This document shows, piece by piece, positions 48,801-62,700 of a DNA stretch of 64,000 bases. Source of the DNA: Setophaga petechia (Eukaryota; Chordata; Aves; Passeriformes; Parulidae); NCBI GenBank assembly GCA_024362935.1, contig JANCRA010000019.1:14318501-14382500 (forward strand). The letters run 5' to 3'. The notes under the pieces were generated by a model. That model ran no database searches. It had not been told where the DNA came from and saw nothing but the letters and a program-made list of their open reading frames with translations. Position 1 is the first letter of the stretch, and every line of letters begins with the position of its first letter. The position numbers were made by a program, and so were the translations under genes.

Positions 48801-50276
48801 AACCAAGTAATAGACAGCCCTACCAGAGGGGATGTGATACTGGATCTGTTGGTCACCAATGCAAGCAAGTTAATGAGGGACATCAAGACTGGAGGCAGCC
48901 TGGGCTACAGTGACCAGTGAACTTGGTGTAGTTCCAGTCCTTAGGGATATGGGTCAGGTAAAGAGTAAACTTAGGCTCCTGAATCTTAAGAAAGCTAACT
49001 TCCATATATTCAAGGAGATACTCAATAGGGTCCCCTGTGAGACTGCCCTCAGGGACAAGAGAGCAGAACAGAGCTGGCAGATCTTTACTGAAGTCTTCCA
49101 TGGAGCACAAGAGCTAGCAATTCCCAGGAACAAGAAACTGGTCAAGAAAAACAAAAGATCTGTGCAACTGAGTAGGGAACTGCTAGTCAAACTAAAGAGA
49201 AGGAAGCAAATGCAGAGGCATGGAAACAAGGACAGGTAACCTGGGAAGAGTATAGAGATGAAGCACAGGTGTACTCACAGGGATGGGGTGAGGAGGGCCA
49301 AAGTGAAGCTGGAACTGAACCTTGCAAAGGATGTAAAGAATAACAAGAGGGGCATCTACAAGTATGTTAACCAGAAAAGGAAGGTCAAACAAAGTGTTTC
49401 CTGCTGAAAAACAGTGCTGGAAAACTGGTAACAACAAGTGAAGAGAAGGCTGAGGTACTCAACAACTTTTTTTGCCAGTCTTCAATGGCAACCTCTCTCA
49501 CACCCCCAAAGTCCCTATTGTAAGGAAAGCTCAGATTCATGACCAATGAGGAACCTGAATATAAACAAGTTTCTGGGACCTGATGGGCTGCAACAGAGTC
49601 CTGAGGTGAATAAGTGGATTTTGTTGACAAGCCACTCTCCACAATATCCTGCTCTCTAAACTGGAAAGAACCACATCTGATGAATGGACTGTTAGATGGA
49701 TAAGAAAGTGTTTGGACAGTGCAGCATGAATGTAGCAGTTAGTGTCCCTGTCCTGATGGACATCAGCGACAAGTGGTGTCCCTCAAGGATCTGTATTGGG
49801 ACTGATGTTATTTAATATCTACATTTATAACGTAGACAAAGGGCTCGAGCGCACTCTCAGTCAGCAGTTTGCACCAAGTGACACCAAGTGAGTGGGGAGG
49901 CTGTCACACCTGAGGGATGGGATACCATCCAGAGGAACCTAGGCAAGCTCAATAAACGGGCCCATAGGAATCTCATGAGATTTAACAAGACCAAGTGCAC
50001 AGTGCTGCACCTGGGTAGAGGCGACCCTTGGTATCAACACAGGCTGGGCGATGAACAGATTGAGAGCAGCTCTGCCAAGAAGGACTGGAGGGTGCTGGTG
50101 GGTGAGAGGCTGGACATGAGTGGAAAATTCTTTACTGTGAGGGTGGTGAGACACTGGAACAGGTTGCATGGAGCAACCTGGTCTAGTGGAAGGTGTTCCC
50201 ACCCATGGCAGGGAGTTGGAACAAGATGATCTTTGAGGTCCCTTCCAACCTAAACGATTCTATGATTCTATGATTA
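48801..50276 (+). mobile_element. CR1 LINE copy 2 (ORF2 remnants and intact 3' tail)
   Basis: A second sense CR1 starting right after the tail of copy 1. It has an open frame of 109 codons (48910-49239) covering the post-endonuclease region (RVPCETALRDKRAEQSWQIF), then worn RT sequence including SGVPQGSVLGLMLFNIYI near 49772, and a 3' end with GGTCTAGTGGAAGGTGTTCC, GATGATCTTTGAGGTCCC and a good octamer tail ATTCTATGATTCTATGATT ending about 50276. The middle of RT is deleted (about 49640-49690). The better tail suggests that it is the younger of the two. Confidence 0.9.
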
Positions 50277-53200
50277 ATTAGTCAGGCTGTTCTCTTCTAG
50301 CTTATTTTCACATCCTCCAAAATCATTTTTAATGTAAAGTGAGGCACACACTGTGTATCAGTTTTAGCCACAGACATCCCTTATTTGAATGCTGACCTCC
50401 TCCCAGCTACCTAGATGTGAATTAAAAGAAGAAAACTCATGTATATGTATAAACTCATATATATGTAAGAATCCCAGATTATTATTCATTTGAAGGATGG
50501 TGCTAAATTATAAGTCAAATCTTTTAAAACTTCAAATGAATTAAATTAATTCAGAATGATTCAATATTTTTTCTCAATTTAGTATTTGCTATGGTCATTT
50601 ATGAAACCAATTTTGACCTAGTTATAGAAAATCCCTAAGCAAAAGAATGTTTAAGTGACTATGTAAGAATTGTTAAGAAAACCATGTGATGGAAACATAT
50701 TATTAACAGAAAGACATTCAAAAGCATCTGTCCATTTTTTTAAAAAATAGTCAGAAAACATAACAAAGATACTTTCCATTTTAAAACATAGAAATGCCTT
50801 CTCTATTTCAAATGAAAGAATCCAAGAAAATCCCACATTAAGCAGTCAAGATCCATGAGTTGCAGGCAACTGCATAATGTAATCCTCCTTATCTGTTAAG
50901 GTCTATTAGAAAACAAATGAGATTACTTGCTTCTGCTGGGAGGATGATCTAGAAGCTGACTTGATACTTAGGAATCTCCTACTGTTCACCTTGGCTATAC
51001 TTTTACATACATTATTTTGTTTTGTGTCAATACTGTCCTGTAACTTAAATCGCTTATTTATTTTTCGGTTGTTTACCCTCCAAGATGAGCTTTCCTACTC
51101 CCTGTCAGCCTTTGCTTTGAAAGGGAACAAGTTAAAGTATTTCAGAACTTTTCTGTATAAAAGGCTACCCACTGTCTTGATCATCCTTCACAGCCCTTCC
51201 CCATACTTGCTCCTGTTGTGAAATACAAAAGCCAAGAATGATAGACAACATACCAATAAAAGGCAAACAGTGTTCTGTATAATAGGAATACTTATGTACC
51301 TATGCCAGAAATATCTTGCTCAACACATCTTAAAAATCACATTTTCCTCTCTACTACTTCAACCATGTTAGTTCTTCTCAGATTCTCTTGCAAATACTTA
51401 ATAATATAACACTTCAGTTCTGTGGTTTTCAACTGAATAACCCTCAGGTGACAACAGAGTTAGTACTACTAGTGCCTTTGTTATTAATCTTCCATTTTAG
51501 ACTGGAAAGTCTAGTCTTGTTGCATTTCTAATACATCAGTCCTCTCTATCACCCAAGTCTTCCTGCCTATCTTGACCTTTCTGTATATCAATGATGCCTT
51601 CTACATCTCATGAACATTTTCCTACTTCTAGTGCAAACACCTTTAAGAAAAATAACTTTAAAGGTTGATTCTAAAACTGGAAGAACTGTACCTAATAATC
51701 TTCCTCCTAGCTTGACTTTCAATACTGCTGATTTTTTTTCTTTTCTTTCCCCCCCAACCCCCATTTCTTACACAAATCCCCTTCTCCTTCAGTTTAATGA
51801 AAACATTATCCTTATCTAATGCAATAAAACGCTTAACTGAATCCCACAAATATAAGATTTACTTTACTCTCTCTACCTAAAAAATGAGTTGGTACATAAC
51901 ATGTAAGGTTAACACATTAGTCATACACAACCTACCTTTAATACACACAGTAACTTCATGTTGAGTTTTATACCTTTCTGTCTGTCTTTATTTATACTTT
52001 CTTTTAAACTTTGTTATGAGTCTGGGAATTTTTCATGAAGCTAATCATAATTCCCTTTTCTATTTTTTTTTTCTTTTCCTGAGCTGGAGGCTATGTATTT
52101 CCTTCAAGCAGTATGAGTAACTTAGTAAGAAAAAGAATTTACTCATATTTCCACAGTCACAATATCGAAACATTCCTGAGTGAAAAACAAGAGGGAGGAG
52201 GATTCAGTTTAACATAACATTAACTAATCTGGACTCTTCCCAGCAGAATTTGTGATGACAAGACAATAATATTGCCACATCACTGTTTCTCCGAATTCCA
52301 AGTTGCTCAATAGACATTTGACTGAAATAAATATTTCAATATTTACTCTCTGCATTTATCACTACTTTGTTTACCATTTATAGCAAATATGTACAACAAG
52401 AAGTAAAAAATAAAACTGTTGCTCATTACAAGTAATTAGAAGAAAGCAACAGAAAGCTACAGACACTTTAAGTTTAGGATTTTGAACCACCATGGATTAA
52501 GCTGACAAGTAATAGAGCAAACATACTGAATTAGCTGTGGAGCACTACTTTCAGAGTAATTTCAAGTCTCTGCTTCCAGTTTTATTGCTCTCTCTCCTTC
52601 AACTGAAACCCCTGAAGTTAAGCTGAAGCACTTGTCAAAGTTCCAGAAGGGTCTCAAAACCAGCCCAAGTACTCTCTCTTAAAGAGAAGCTAGTGCAAGA
52701 GATATGTAAGGAGAAAAAAAAACAAACAAAAAAGGCTAAGAAGAAGTAATAGGGAAAAAAACAGGGGAAAAATGATGATGAGAAAAACCTCACAAAGTAC
52801 TGTATACTGAAGGCTAAGGTAGAAAAAACAAATGAAAACCAGCAGAATCAATATGAGAAAATGGAACAAAATCTAATGATCCTCTGAAGAAGTATTTTTA
52901 CCTATCAACTGAATAACTAAGTAATGAGAATGGTCTGCAAAACGTCAACTTATTCTTGACTGTAAAAATAGCACAAATAATATAGGAACATAACAAGAAT
53001 ACTGCCTCCAGAGTTAAAGACATTGGAAAATGTCAAGTGGACAGTGCTGAAATGGAGTTGAGGGCTGGGGGAAGGAAAAGATAAATACCAGGAAAAAGAA
53101 AATATTCTTTTCTGTGACACAAAACCAAGTATAATATGAATAAAGCGGAAAAACATAATGAAGCTGTGATGTACAGTGTATATTTCAGAGGTTAAAGCAG

Positions 53201-54602
53201 ACATCCAGAAGACAAACATCTCATACTCTTATCTACTTCAACTCATAAAATTTCCCATGAACTGTATTACTCACTAATCTTTACAAGTATGCAGAGTGAT
53301 TACTGAGAATGCTGTCCAAATAGCCATTACAGTAAAAGAACATAAACAATGCTGAATATCTGACTGCAGAATCATTTTCTTTTTGCATAAGAAACTGATG
53401 TCAAAAAAAAAAAATAATGTCACTTGCCAGCCTAGACACTAAGTAAATGAGAGAATGAAGTATCTCACTTATTTCATTTCATCATATACTTATGCCAGTA
53501 ATGTAATACTAATAAAAGTGTTACTAGTAAAAACATCTCAGGGCTAGGAGTTCATAGGAATTAATTAGCCTGAAAGAAGAAGAAGGTCCACAGAGGAAGA
53601 AGGCTCAAGAAAGCTCACAAAGTGATTCTCATCATTGAAATAATTAGTGTGTACTGTTCTACATTCTTTTCCCATTTTGAAGAATGTAAACATACAGGAA
53701 TTAAATTGCTTTATCATGAGTAAGAAATTTAACCTATCACTTTAAAACTGGAAGTTGCAGGATTGAGAGCAAGAACAAGCTGAAAAAGCACACTTAATTC
53801 TGATTTAATAAGCCACTCCTCAGCAGATGAGTGCAGTTAATTGAGGATGCACACTCCCCTACCTTGCTAGTTATCAGCTCTGCAACCTCTAAAAATGGCC
53901 AAGCATGGCCAGCTAAAGCTTCTATCCAGAAATCTTCTCCTCTGTGCCATCAGACTTGCAAAGAAAAGAAATGTGAGAGAGAGTTTGGTCAATTGCAAAG
54001 CGAGAGTTGCCCTGCACATCATATCAGAATGCTGACAAAAAAGTGGATGGCCTTAAGAAGGAAGATTTATCTCCACCTGGAAGGGGAAAGGAAGGTGTCT
54101 CTTAATTAACCATAGAGAAGACTGTAAAGAGCCAAAAGGTGAGAAATCAAAAATTATTGGTGAAGCTTTTCTGTGCTTAGATTCTTTTCTACTGAAAAGC
54201 ATAAAAAGTGCAGATTTCCTAGGGAAGAAGACATAATATCCTTTAATATTCTTTTTTATTATTTAATATTATTTTTTAATCTTTTAATGGATTTACACCA
54301 GTGACTGACAAGTAAATAGCAAGTCACTGCTAATAAAAATGCATACATAATGCAATGAGACTGCCACAGTAGTGGTCACCAAAGCACAATGACTGATCTC
54401 AGTTGATCCAGTGAATAAAATTTAGTACTGAATATTAACAAAGAAAAAAAATAGATCACATTAGATCAGTACACTAAAATACAAAGTTGCAGACTTTCTA
54501 AAAGGTAGGAGACATAAGAAATGTTTATAAAATGAGGTGGAAATGTAGAGAACAGGGACTCAAAAGATGTCTTGAAGGACAGAGATACCAAAGACTGTTA
54601 CA

Positions 54603-54800
54603 ATGGAATCATAGAATTATTTAGGTTGGAAAAAACCTCTAAGAAAATCGATTTCAACCCTTAACCCAGCACTAACAAGTACACCACTAAACCATTTCAT
54701 TAAGTGAAACTAAATCTCTCCTGTAGTGGTGACTGAAGCACTTCCCTGGACAGCCTGCTCTACTGCTTGACAACTCTTTTTGTAAAGAAATTCTCCATAG
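54603..54800 (-). mobile_element. CR1 LINE 3'-end fragment, antisense
   Basis: The plus strand begins GGAATCATAGAATTATTTAG, the complement of the CR1 octamer tail, then GGTTGGAAAAAACCTCTAAG, CACTTCCCTGGACAGCCTG and ends about AAGAAATTCTCC. Truncated at the 5' side, as is usual for CR1. Confidence 0.88.
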
Positions 54801-57800
54801 CACGTGAAATGGTTATTACAATGTTTGACTTAGCTAAACAAGGTCAACATAGACATTACCTTCACTGAAGGGAACCAAGGTTCTGCTGCTGATGTCCACC
54901 TCCTTAAGAATTCTCATTTCTGTTTCCCTAACACTAGTGCCACACTTGAATCTAAATAAATAATGTGATTAGATTCCACATTCTCCTCTGTCATGGAAGA
55001 GAACCTCAAACTTAAATTTTGAGCTAGTTTTTGTCCAGAGATTATTTCCCTTTTAAGCACAACACTGAGGGATTCAGCCCTATTTAAGTAAAACATTTAA
55101 ACCAAACAAATTATGGTGCCAAAGTACCTGATGAGCTCCTGTGAGTGCACCTATCCTTTCTGTGACAGTACAAACCAACTTAAACTGGCATTCTTCTTTA
55201 AAATACCCTATAAAGACATGGAAATCTTTGGAAGATCCTGTGAATTGGCATTTCAGAAGAGACGTTAACTGTACTTTTCTTTCACAGAACACAAGCACCC
55301 ACCAAAATCAATATAATAGACAAGATGTGAAGAGAAACTAAACACAGTGATTGCTGGTGAAAAGTTCTGCCTTCAGACTGCACATATTCTATTACAAAAG
55401 AATCTTTAGAAACTTCCTTCACAATATTTAATACTTCCTCATTCTGTGGCATAACTTTTATTTCAAAAGTGACAAAAACCTTGTAGGGATAGAGTACAAT
55501 TCCAGTCAGATCTTACAGAGTTATAAGCTGTTAAAAAAATTAGCCACTAACCTTTCTGCTTGCTTCCCTCAGGAAATTTATGGCAAGCTCTCAAAGTAAA
55601 GTTTGAGCTCTAAGAGCAGTTCACCTCTGTCATTACCAAAACAAGAAAGCAAAGGAAAGGGAACATATTTACTGGTAACCAATATTCAGGTTCTGGACAC
55701 AGCAGAAAGGCCAGAAGAAGAAAGGAGGCCACACAAGCTTGTTTCCTTGAACTCACTATCTCACAGGTGTCCCATCTGAAACACCCTTAGTTCAGCACAA
55801 GTACAGGAAAAAGATAAGGGTGAATAAAAAGCTAACTGTGTGGAAAGAACAAACACACCCAAAATATTCCTGCTCCTGGAGGAGCATTCTGAATCAGTGC
55901 TTGTTTTCATACATACCAACCAGACTAGTCTTCTGTCCATATCCTGAAAGTAAAGTTGGCTGTGTTAAAGGCAGGCTAGAGAAAGAACACCCAGTGAGTT
56001 GCAAAGCCAACAGACTGAAGCGATTCACAAGGTGCTGGGGCAGGCTGTTGGCTCTGAGGATCTTTGGATGAGAAGGTTTACAGGAAGTCTCTCAAGTGGA
56101 AGGGCAGTGTTGAAAGACAAACATTAGGAAACCAAAGATAAGGATTACCCTTCTTTATGTTTTCAGCCTCTGTAAGAACACGAAAAATCACATCTGAAGC
56201 TTCGGAGACACATCTGGAGCCAGATGTATTTCCTCCAGACCAGAGAAAAATCTGAGGAAGTTAAAGACCCAAAGTAAAGAACACTGTCCACTGAAGAAGC
56301 TTCAGGAGAATTAGTCAAAACATGAGCCAAGGACCACAGAAGGCAAGGGCAGAGCTCTTACCAGATAGAGCAAGAAAGCAAGTGGTCTGGGAAGGTCACT
56401 ATATCCTGAAAGAAAATGAATAAAAATATTAATTAAGAAAAGATTGAAGCATTAGGGCTTAGGAGCTCCTCTACAAATAGGGCCAAAAGGTCATTGACAA
56501 AACAACTTCATCTTCAGCAAAGAGAGATTAGAATGCTGCAATACTGTAAAATGCCATGCCTGAAGCATCACATTTTAGGCACAAAGAGCAATGAAGCATC
56601 TATAATGCTCTACATTTAAGGTTAAAAAGATTTTAATGATATCAGGTAAGTGCATTGACTTGGAGAATGAAGAGACACTGTACTTGGAACACCAATCTCA
56701 AACCTTGCTCTCTATTCTGTCAACTTGATTTTTAGCCTACATAACATTATTTTAACAGCTGTCAGTGTAATGTTGTAAATACACTTAAGAGTATATATGT
56801 TATTGATCCCTTAGAGGCTAAATGTAGCCATTAGTGCAGTGGATGGTAGTGACAGGATGCATTTGTCAGGAGGATTATACGCACCCTGTGCCAGGACACC
56901 TCACCCAACACCATTTTGTGTGCATTGTGCAAATTCACGATAACAGGGTGAGGGGACTGCAGAAAAATCAGTCTTGGACAGAATTTAGTGGAAACTGTAG
57001 ATTCCATAGCAGAATCTGGGTTTTCTGATCCCAGATACTCTATGTATATTTAAATTTAAAACACTGTAGGAATTAAACATTAGTTGTCAAAAATTTTACT
57101 GCAGGAATAAATATCCTCTGCCACTTAAGGAATCTTATTTTGTTTTAAGCCAACCATATAATCACTATTGTCTAAACTGATAGCTACTGGCAATGGCAAA
57201 GCTCATCACCTGCAAGCTCCCTTGCCACTGTTCTTTTGGGAAAACAATCTCAAGACAAACAGATGTTTCTGCTGTTTTAAACCAACAGGAAATGGATTGA
57301 CTTTCTCCCTTTTCCTTTCCTAGAAACAGATACTAGCAAAGAAAAATCTTAGCACAGCTGTACTCAACACTTTTCTTGTAACAATATGTCTGTGTGGGAG
57401 GCAGGCAACTAGTGGGAACAAACAGGCCAGGGGAAGTGAAATGTAGCATGCAGAAGATGAACACAAAGAATTAATTTGAAAGTCTGTGACTGGATTATTA
57501 CACCATAATGCTAATACACTAGTAGGGGAAATAAAAGGGTGATGTACAAGGCTTTGCTTTAAGATATGATCTGAATCCTATCTCAACTGGTAATGTACAC
57601 AACTGAACTAAGTATCAGCTGGCAATCTCAGTCCCTTACAAGAAAATAGATGTTCAAATAATCTGAAAGCTTCTTTAGTACAAATGGACTGCAGGTTTAG
57701 TGGCCAAGTTGTAGCCTTATCTTTAAGGAAATGTCTTTAGGGCAGGCCTGAGGAATGAATTAATATGATGAAATGCAGAATTCATGCTTTGTGCAGATAA

Positions 57801-58909
57801 ACCAAACACTTAATTGCCACTGCTGGCAAACTGGCATCCTTTACTCACACTAGATTTACATAAAAAAGGAAAACTGCCAATGAAGCTACTGCATTAGAGC
57901 CTCAGTTATTATAGAAGAGGAAAACTTGAAGAAAATGATCAGACAAAGCCTTGCAGAAAACCTGGTTTAAACTGATTTGTGCTGGAATGATGACATTTTA
58001 AAGTCATGAAAAGCTTCAGAATAGAAAAAGGCAACTTTTTTGAGAATGCTTTTGCTGAGAAATTCTTGCACAAATTCATGCTGCCATCTAATGGTCTAAA
58101 TCAGCTATTTCCAGCTGAATAATTAAATCTGAACAATCACTTGCATTATTCTTTGGACTATTCTTTATTTCCCTCAGTTTTAATCCTTTGAAATTGATAT
58201 CTGTTGTTCAGAATTAAGGAGATATAACCTATTTTAAATAAGCTTTGAATTTCTATTTTCAAGTAGTTTTTAATATTCCTTCAAGGTTCTTTTCCCAAAC
58301 TATTGGGAGGAGTGTGAGGAATGCAGAAAGGAGGTTTTGCAAAGTCAGTCAGTAAACATTTTTATCATCACATCTCTCAATCCTTAAAATACAAATTTTA
58401 AGGACAGAATTTTGCAGCACTGAACGGAAATGCAGGCAAAGCACCTCTGACTCTGGCTTTTTGGGGGGAAGAATATTGTACCCTATGGCTAAGGTCTGAA
58501 GCTGACAACTGTAGCAAAGTAAAAATCCCTGTGGCACCTCATACTGCTCCCCCACAAACCAAGAGATTTGTTTGCTGTGATCAGTTCAACACAACCCAGG
58601 AGTGAGGGTTCACTTCACGTGGGGAGCAAGGGCACTGGTCTCCACAGCCAAACAGCTTCTTGCAGCAAAACAGGACTTTATTCAATCAAAAGCAATTCAG
58701 TGCTTGCATGCCTGCCTCTCCTCAAAACTGCTGTTAACCAGATACGTCCCTAAAGAGTTTGTTCTTTTAATACTTTTCTCTCCCACTTCTCTCTGGGGAG
58801 AGATTTTTGTCTTTTTTTCAGTCCTTCCACTGCGACAGTTGAATTACTCCCACTATAGCACTCATAAAATTATTGCAAATCAACATTCTTAGGATTATTT
58901 CTCAGAGCA

Positions 58910-59720
58910 GGATTCAGCCTTAGATTTAGATGCCTAAATTTAGGTATTTAGTTAATGTGTAGACACTAAATTGCTATAAAAGTGAAGCTCTGGAGACATC
59001 CATACAAAACATAGACAACCTAGCTCAAGGCGTGACAAACAGCATTCTGGACTAGGAATTGTTCTGCCTAATCCTTCCACTATTTATAAGGGGAGACTGA
59101 GACTTTCTAATGCACAGGCAGAGACTATTTGAAAGGCATCTGAGCTTGGATCCAAATCCCACCAGCACCCTAAAGAACTGCACCTAGCTGCCTGAACTCA
59201 AGCACACAGTACAACTTGAGATGCAGTCATGTACCTAAAACATCCACATGACTGACCCATGAAACAGACAAGTTTCTCACAAATAGCTGGAGTCCTAGTG
59301 GATTATATGAAACCCTACGATGACTGAACATCACTTTTAGGGATTCTGTCAATTGCCTAAACTTAGCTATGCAGGGCCATTTGAAATGCTCTAGGGTATC
59401 TGACCTTCCTGACCTTCTGCCTGACCTTCCGCTGCCACTCCAGTAAAGGTCTCCTCCAGGTCTTCTGCTAAATCCATTGGTACCATGTGGATGTCTCACA
59501 CACCCTGCGATGTCTCAAGCGGCACTAGAGACCTATGTTTAGGCAACTTAGTGTCCCACATCTGCCTCAGCATATTTGCTTGGGAAAAAATCTGCTTTAC
59601 ACACAGCTGTGCATAAAATCCTCCTCTGTTGCAGCAAGCCCCAACATAAAACCTCAATAATGGGAACTCAGCAACAGATATTAGGCTAATCATGTGCCTA
59701 GAGTAACAAAAAGACTGCCT
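58910..59720. other. Possible old unclassified repeat
   Basis: The stretch has several near-repeats of TTTAGATGCCTAAATTTAGG-like and TTTAGGCAACTTAGTG words and a CTGACCTTC triplet (59400-59432), which set it off from the plain AT-rich flanks. No family could be named and no ends or target duplication were found. Confidence 0.25.
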
Positions 59721-62700
59721 GGACTAATCTGAATTTTACATTTTCCAGGCTGCTGGCTGATCTAATCAATAAGAGATAGAAGTCTTTCAGATCCAACTGC
59801 CTTTTATATTATGCACTGGAATATCTGTGCCTCAGATGAGGCTCTCCATGCAGAGAGCTGTCTTTTGCTAGAAGGTAAACAGGGTGCTCAAGCAGCACAG
59901 GAGAACATCTAAAGGTCATGAAAATTTCAGACCTCATTCTCTTTCTGTAAATTAGATAACTGTGTTGTATAACTGTAGGTGTAGTTTTGGAGATGCTAAT
60001 ATCAATAGATTTTTACATTGTCTCCTGCATTGCAACCCACACACTTCAAATTTGGCTTCCACAGCTGTTCTTCTGGCTAGATTTTCCTTTTTTTCCCCCT
60101 CACAGGACTATGTAACTTTTTTGAAACAAATGAAGTTGGGTGAGGATTTAGACTGCATTACTAAGCACTCATGTCAAGTAACACTTCTCTCAAATATTTT
60201 CCCTTTGATGCACATATTAAATCTTTAGGTCAGCATTCATAAAAGAAACAAACTCTTCATTTTATTCCATTCTTTCACCATACAATCTTTTATTAATATG
60301 ACTTGACAATTTTAGTAATTTATCCAATAATCACACAGTCTGCTCTCTCTTTGATCATTAGATTGGATAACATGTTAGTCCACTATGAAGCTAGCAGCTG
60401 CAGATGTAGTTGGCCAAACACCAGCCCTCAAGCTTTCTTTTATTATCCCTCATTTTTAAGATGCTTGTTCAGTATTTAGGCACTGGTCCACAGGGCTGAT
60501 ATACATCACTTCAGGAGCACAGAAGTCTACAGTTCCATGCAGCAACTGAGTACCTAGCAGGGGAGCAGACTACCTGGCAGGTAGGAACTACAAGCCCAGG
60601 TAGGGTGATAGCCTGTGCTTTGTGACCAGGCAGAGTAGCTGGCTCCACAAGAGGCAAGGATATACTGTTGCTTTATTTTTCTGGGTTTGGTCTTGTAAAT
60701 GGCACTGTAAAGAAGCACTAATTAACATCAAAGAAAAATGTGCTCAGAATGGCAGAGCTATGAAAAAAGAGAAGATGGGGAATGGTTTGTGCAGTCCCCC
60801 ATGCTCTGAGGAGAAAGGGGATAGTCCTCTCTTTAGTCTGCAGTACACAACACACATGCAGGAAGAAGCAACCCTACACAAGACCAAGATGAAGGCTCAG
60901 TGCAGCAGAAACTGTCCAAGTGCACAGAAGCTGTAGTTTATCCTAGGGACAACACCACTTTGCGTGACATGCTTGCAGAGCTATCACACCATCTAAATTC
61001 CTTAAAACCAAGCAAGAAACTGCCTTAATTACTTTATTTCCGTTCTTTGGCTTGTCATTGTTTTGCATTCCCTTTGTTCCTATATTTCACAAGTGGTTTT
61101 AATTTTGAAACCTCTTTTTTTATATATATAGATTTTTCAAGCTCTCTAGATTGTGGTGAGACACATATTAAGGAATTTTATATATTACGAAAACAACTTC
61201 TGAATTCTCCCAAAACACAAGGTTTGGGTTTTATGATCTCTTTAACGTTACTTTCCAAACTAAAACATCAAAAGCCGCTGTTCAGTTTCTAGTGGTTTTA
61301 TTTCTTGGCTGAAAACTCTTCATTTAGGTAAGTCTGTAAGATATAATTTCTTCTGTCACTTACAGACATTCTATAATTGAAAGTACTTCAGGACAATTAA
61401 ACTTCAGGAATGACTCTTCAATTCTAACTGAAGAAAAAAAGAAAACCAGCATTCAATGGTAACAAGGCAAGTTGGACAACTCTGTAGTCAGAATTGATAC
61501 CTTATTTTCTTCTTTAACTGCTCTCATTTAAACAGCCATGTTTTTAATTCTTTTTTACATGGTTTAAGCCAATTGCATTTTAGCCAGAGATGCGAGGGAG
61601 TATGGGTTCTAGCATTGGCTACAGATATGAAAGTAAGCACATGTTTTGTCCTCAGCTCTGCCAATAGTTTTCAAACCTGACCCGCTGTCTCAAGGCCTGG
61701 GCTGTGCTGAGCAGCGTGCCAGTTCTCCTGACTCGTGCCAAATGCCGTGCTGACAAACACGCAAGCTACATCAGTTAGCAACCCAGCCCTGAAAGCATCA
61801 GCACCTCCTTCCCCAGAGTCAGCCTGGAAAACTCTTAAAGAAGCCATAAAAATTAACTCTTCACCATTTTTAGCTTTTCTGTAACATATAATGTTTGAAC
61901 TGGAAGGCCTTCGTGTGCTTTTCTTGCAAAACTGCTTGAAATTCCAACCTATGAGCTTTTAAATTGGTTGTATATAACTGGTAAATTTTGAGTGTCAAAA
62001 GAGTATTTTCCTCTATTATAATCTCTGTTAGGAATACAGAAACCTTTGTTAAATAAGAACTTGTCTAACATGCCTGGATTCAGGGCTGACAACTTTTTTA
62101 AGAGCTCTGTCTTATCAGAGGCCATGAAACTTTCTTTTACCAAACTTGCATGGATTTTACTTCAATAAAGAAAATCCAGAGAAGACTCCAAGTTGTTATC
62201 TACGCTGTGAAATAAATGATCAGAAGCATACACATACCCAAGCTACCAGAGACCTAAGCTGATAACTTCACATGATTCAGCTCAGCCTCACACAGACTTC
62301 ATCAGCCTGTCACAATATGCAGCATAATGGCAATGGCCCAATGCTGTTAACAAGTTAGCAGTACTGCATTCACTATCTTGAGTGAAGAGTAAGGATGAAA
62401 ACATTCATACCTCATCCAGTTCCAAGCTGGACTGTTTTATCTACTTAGCTACCCTAAGAGGGACACTGACTTGCCTTGCATCTCCTAACTTAGCACAGGA
62501 AGAGACTTAAAGGCTAAGACCATAACACAGTGTTAAACACTGCCTTAAATGCCTTGCTGTCTGCCATGCTGAGTTTTGCATGCACAAAGCTCTATAAACA
62601 GCCAGTATCCAACACCTACCCTGGGGCAGCACTATCAGCACTGTAAGCAACAGGTAGCTAGAGCATGTCCTGACAAAAACCACAGAATTACTATGGGAAA

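Noticed and set aside
49192..49437. Minus-strand frames over the CR1 copies, such as 48954-49229 and 49192-49437
   Set aside because: They are shadows of CR1 ORF2 remnants on the plus strand.
59227..59693. Minus-strand frames of 90 and 65 codons
   Set aside because: They lie in a possible old repeat; the Arg/Ser/Gly run (GRSGRRSGRS) comes from the repeated CTGACCTTC words, not from a known protein.
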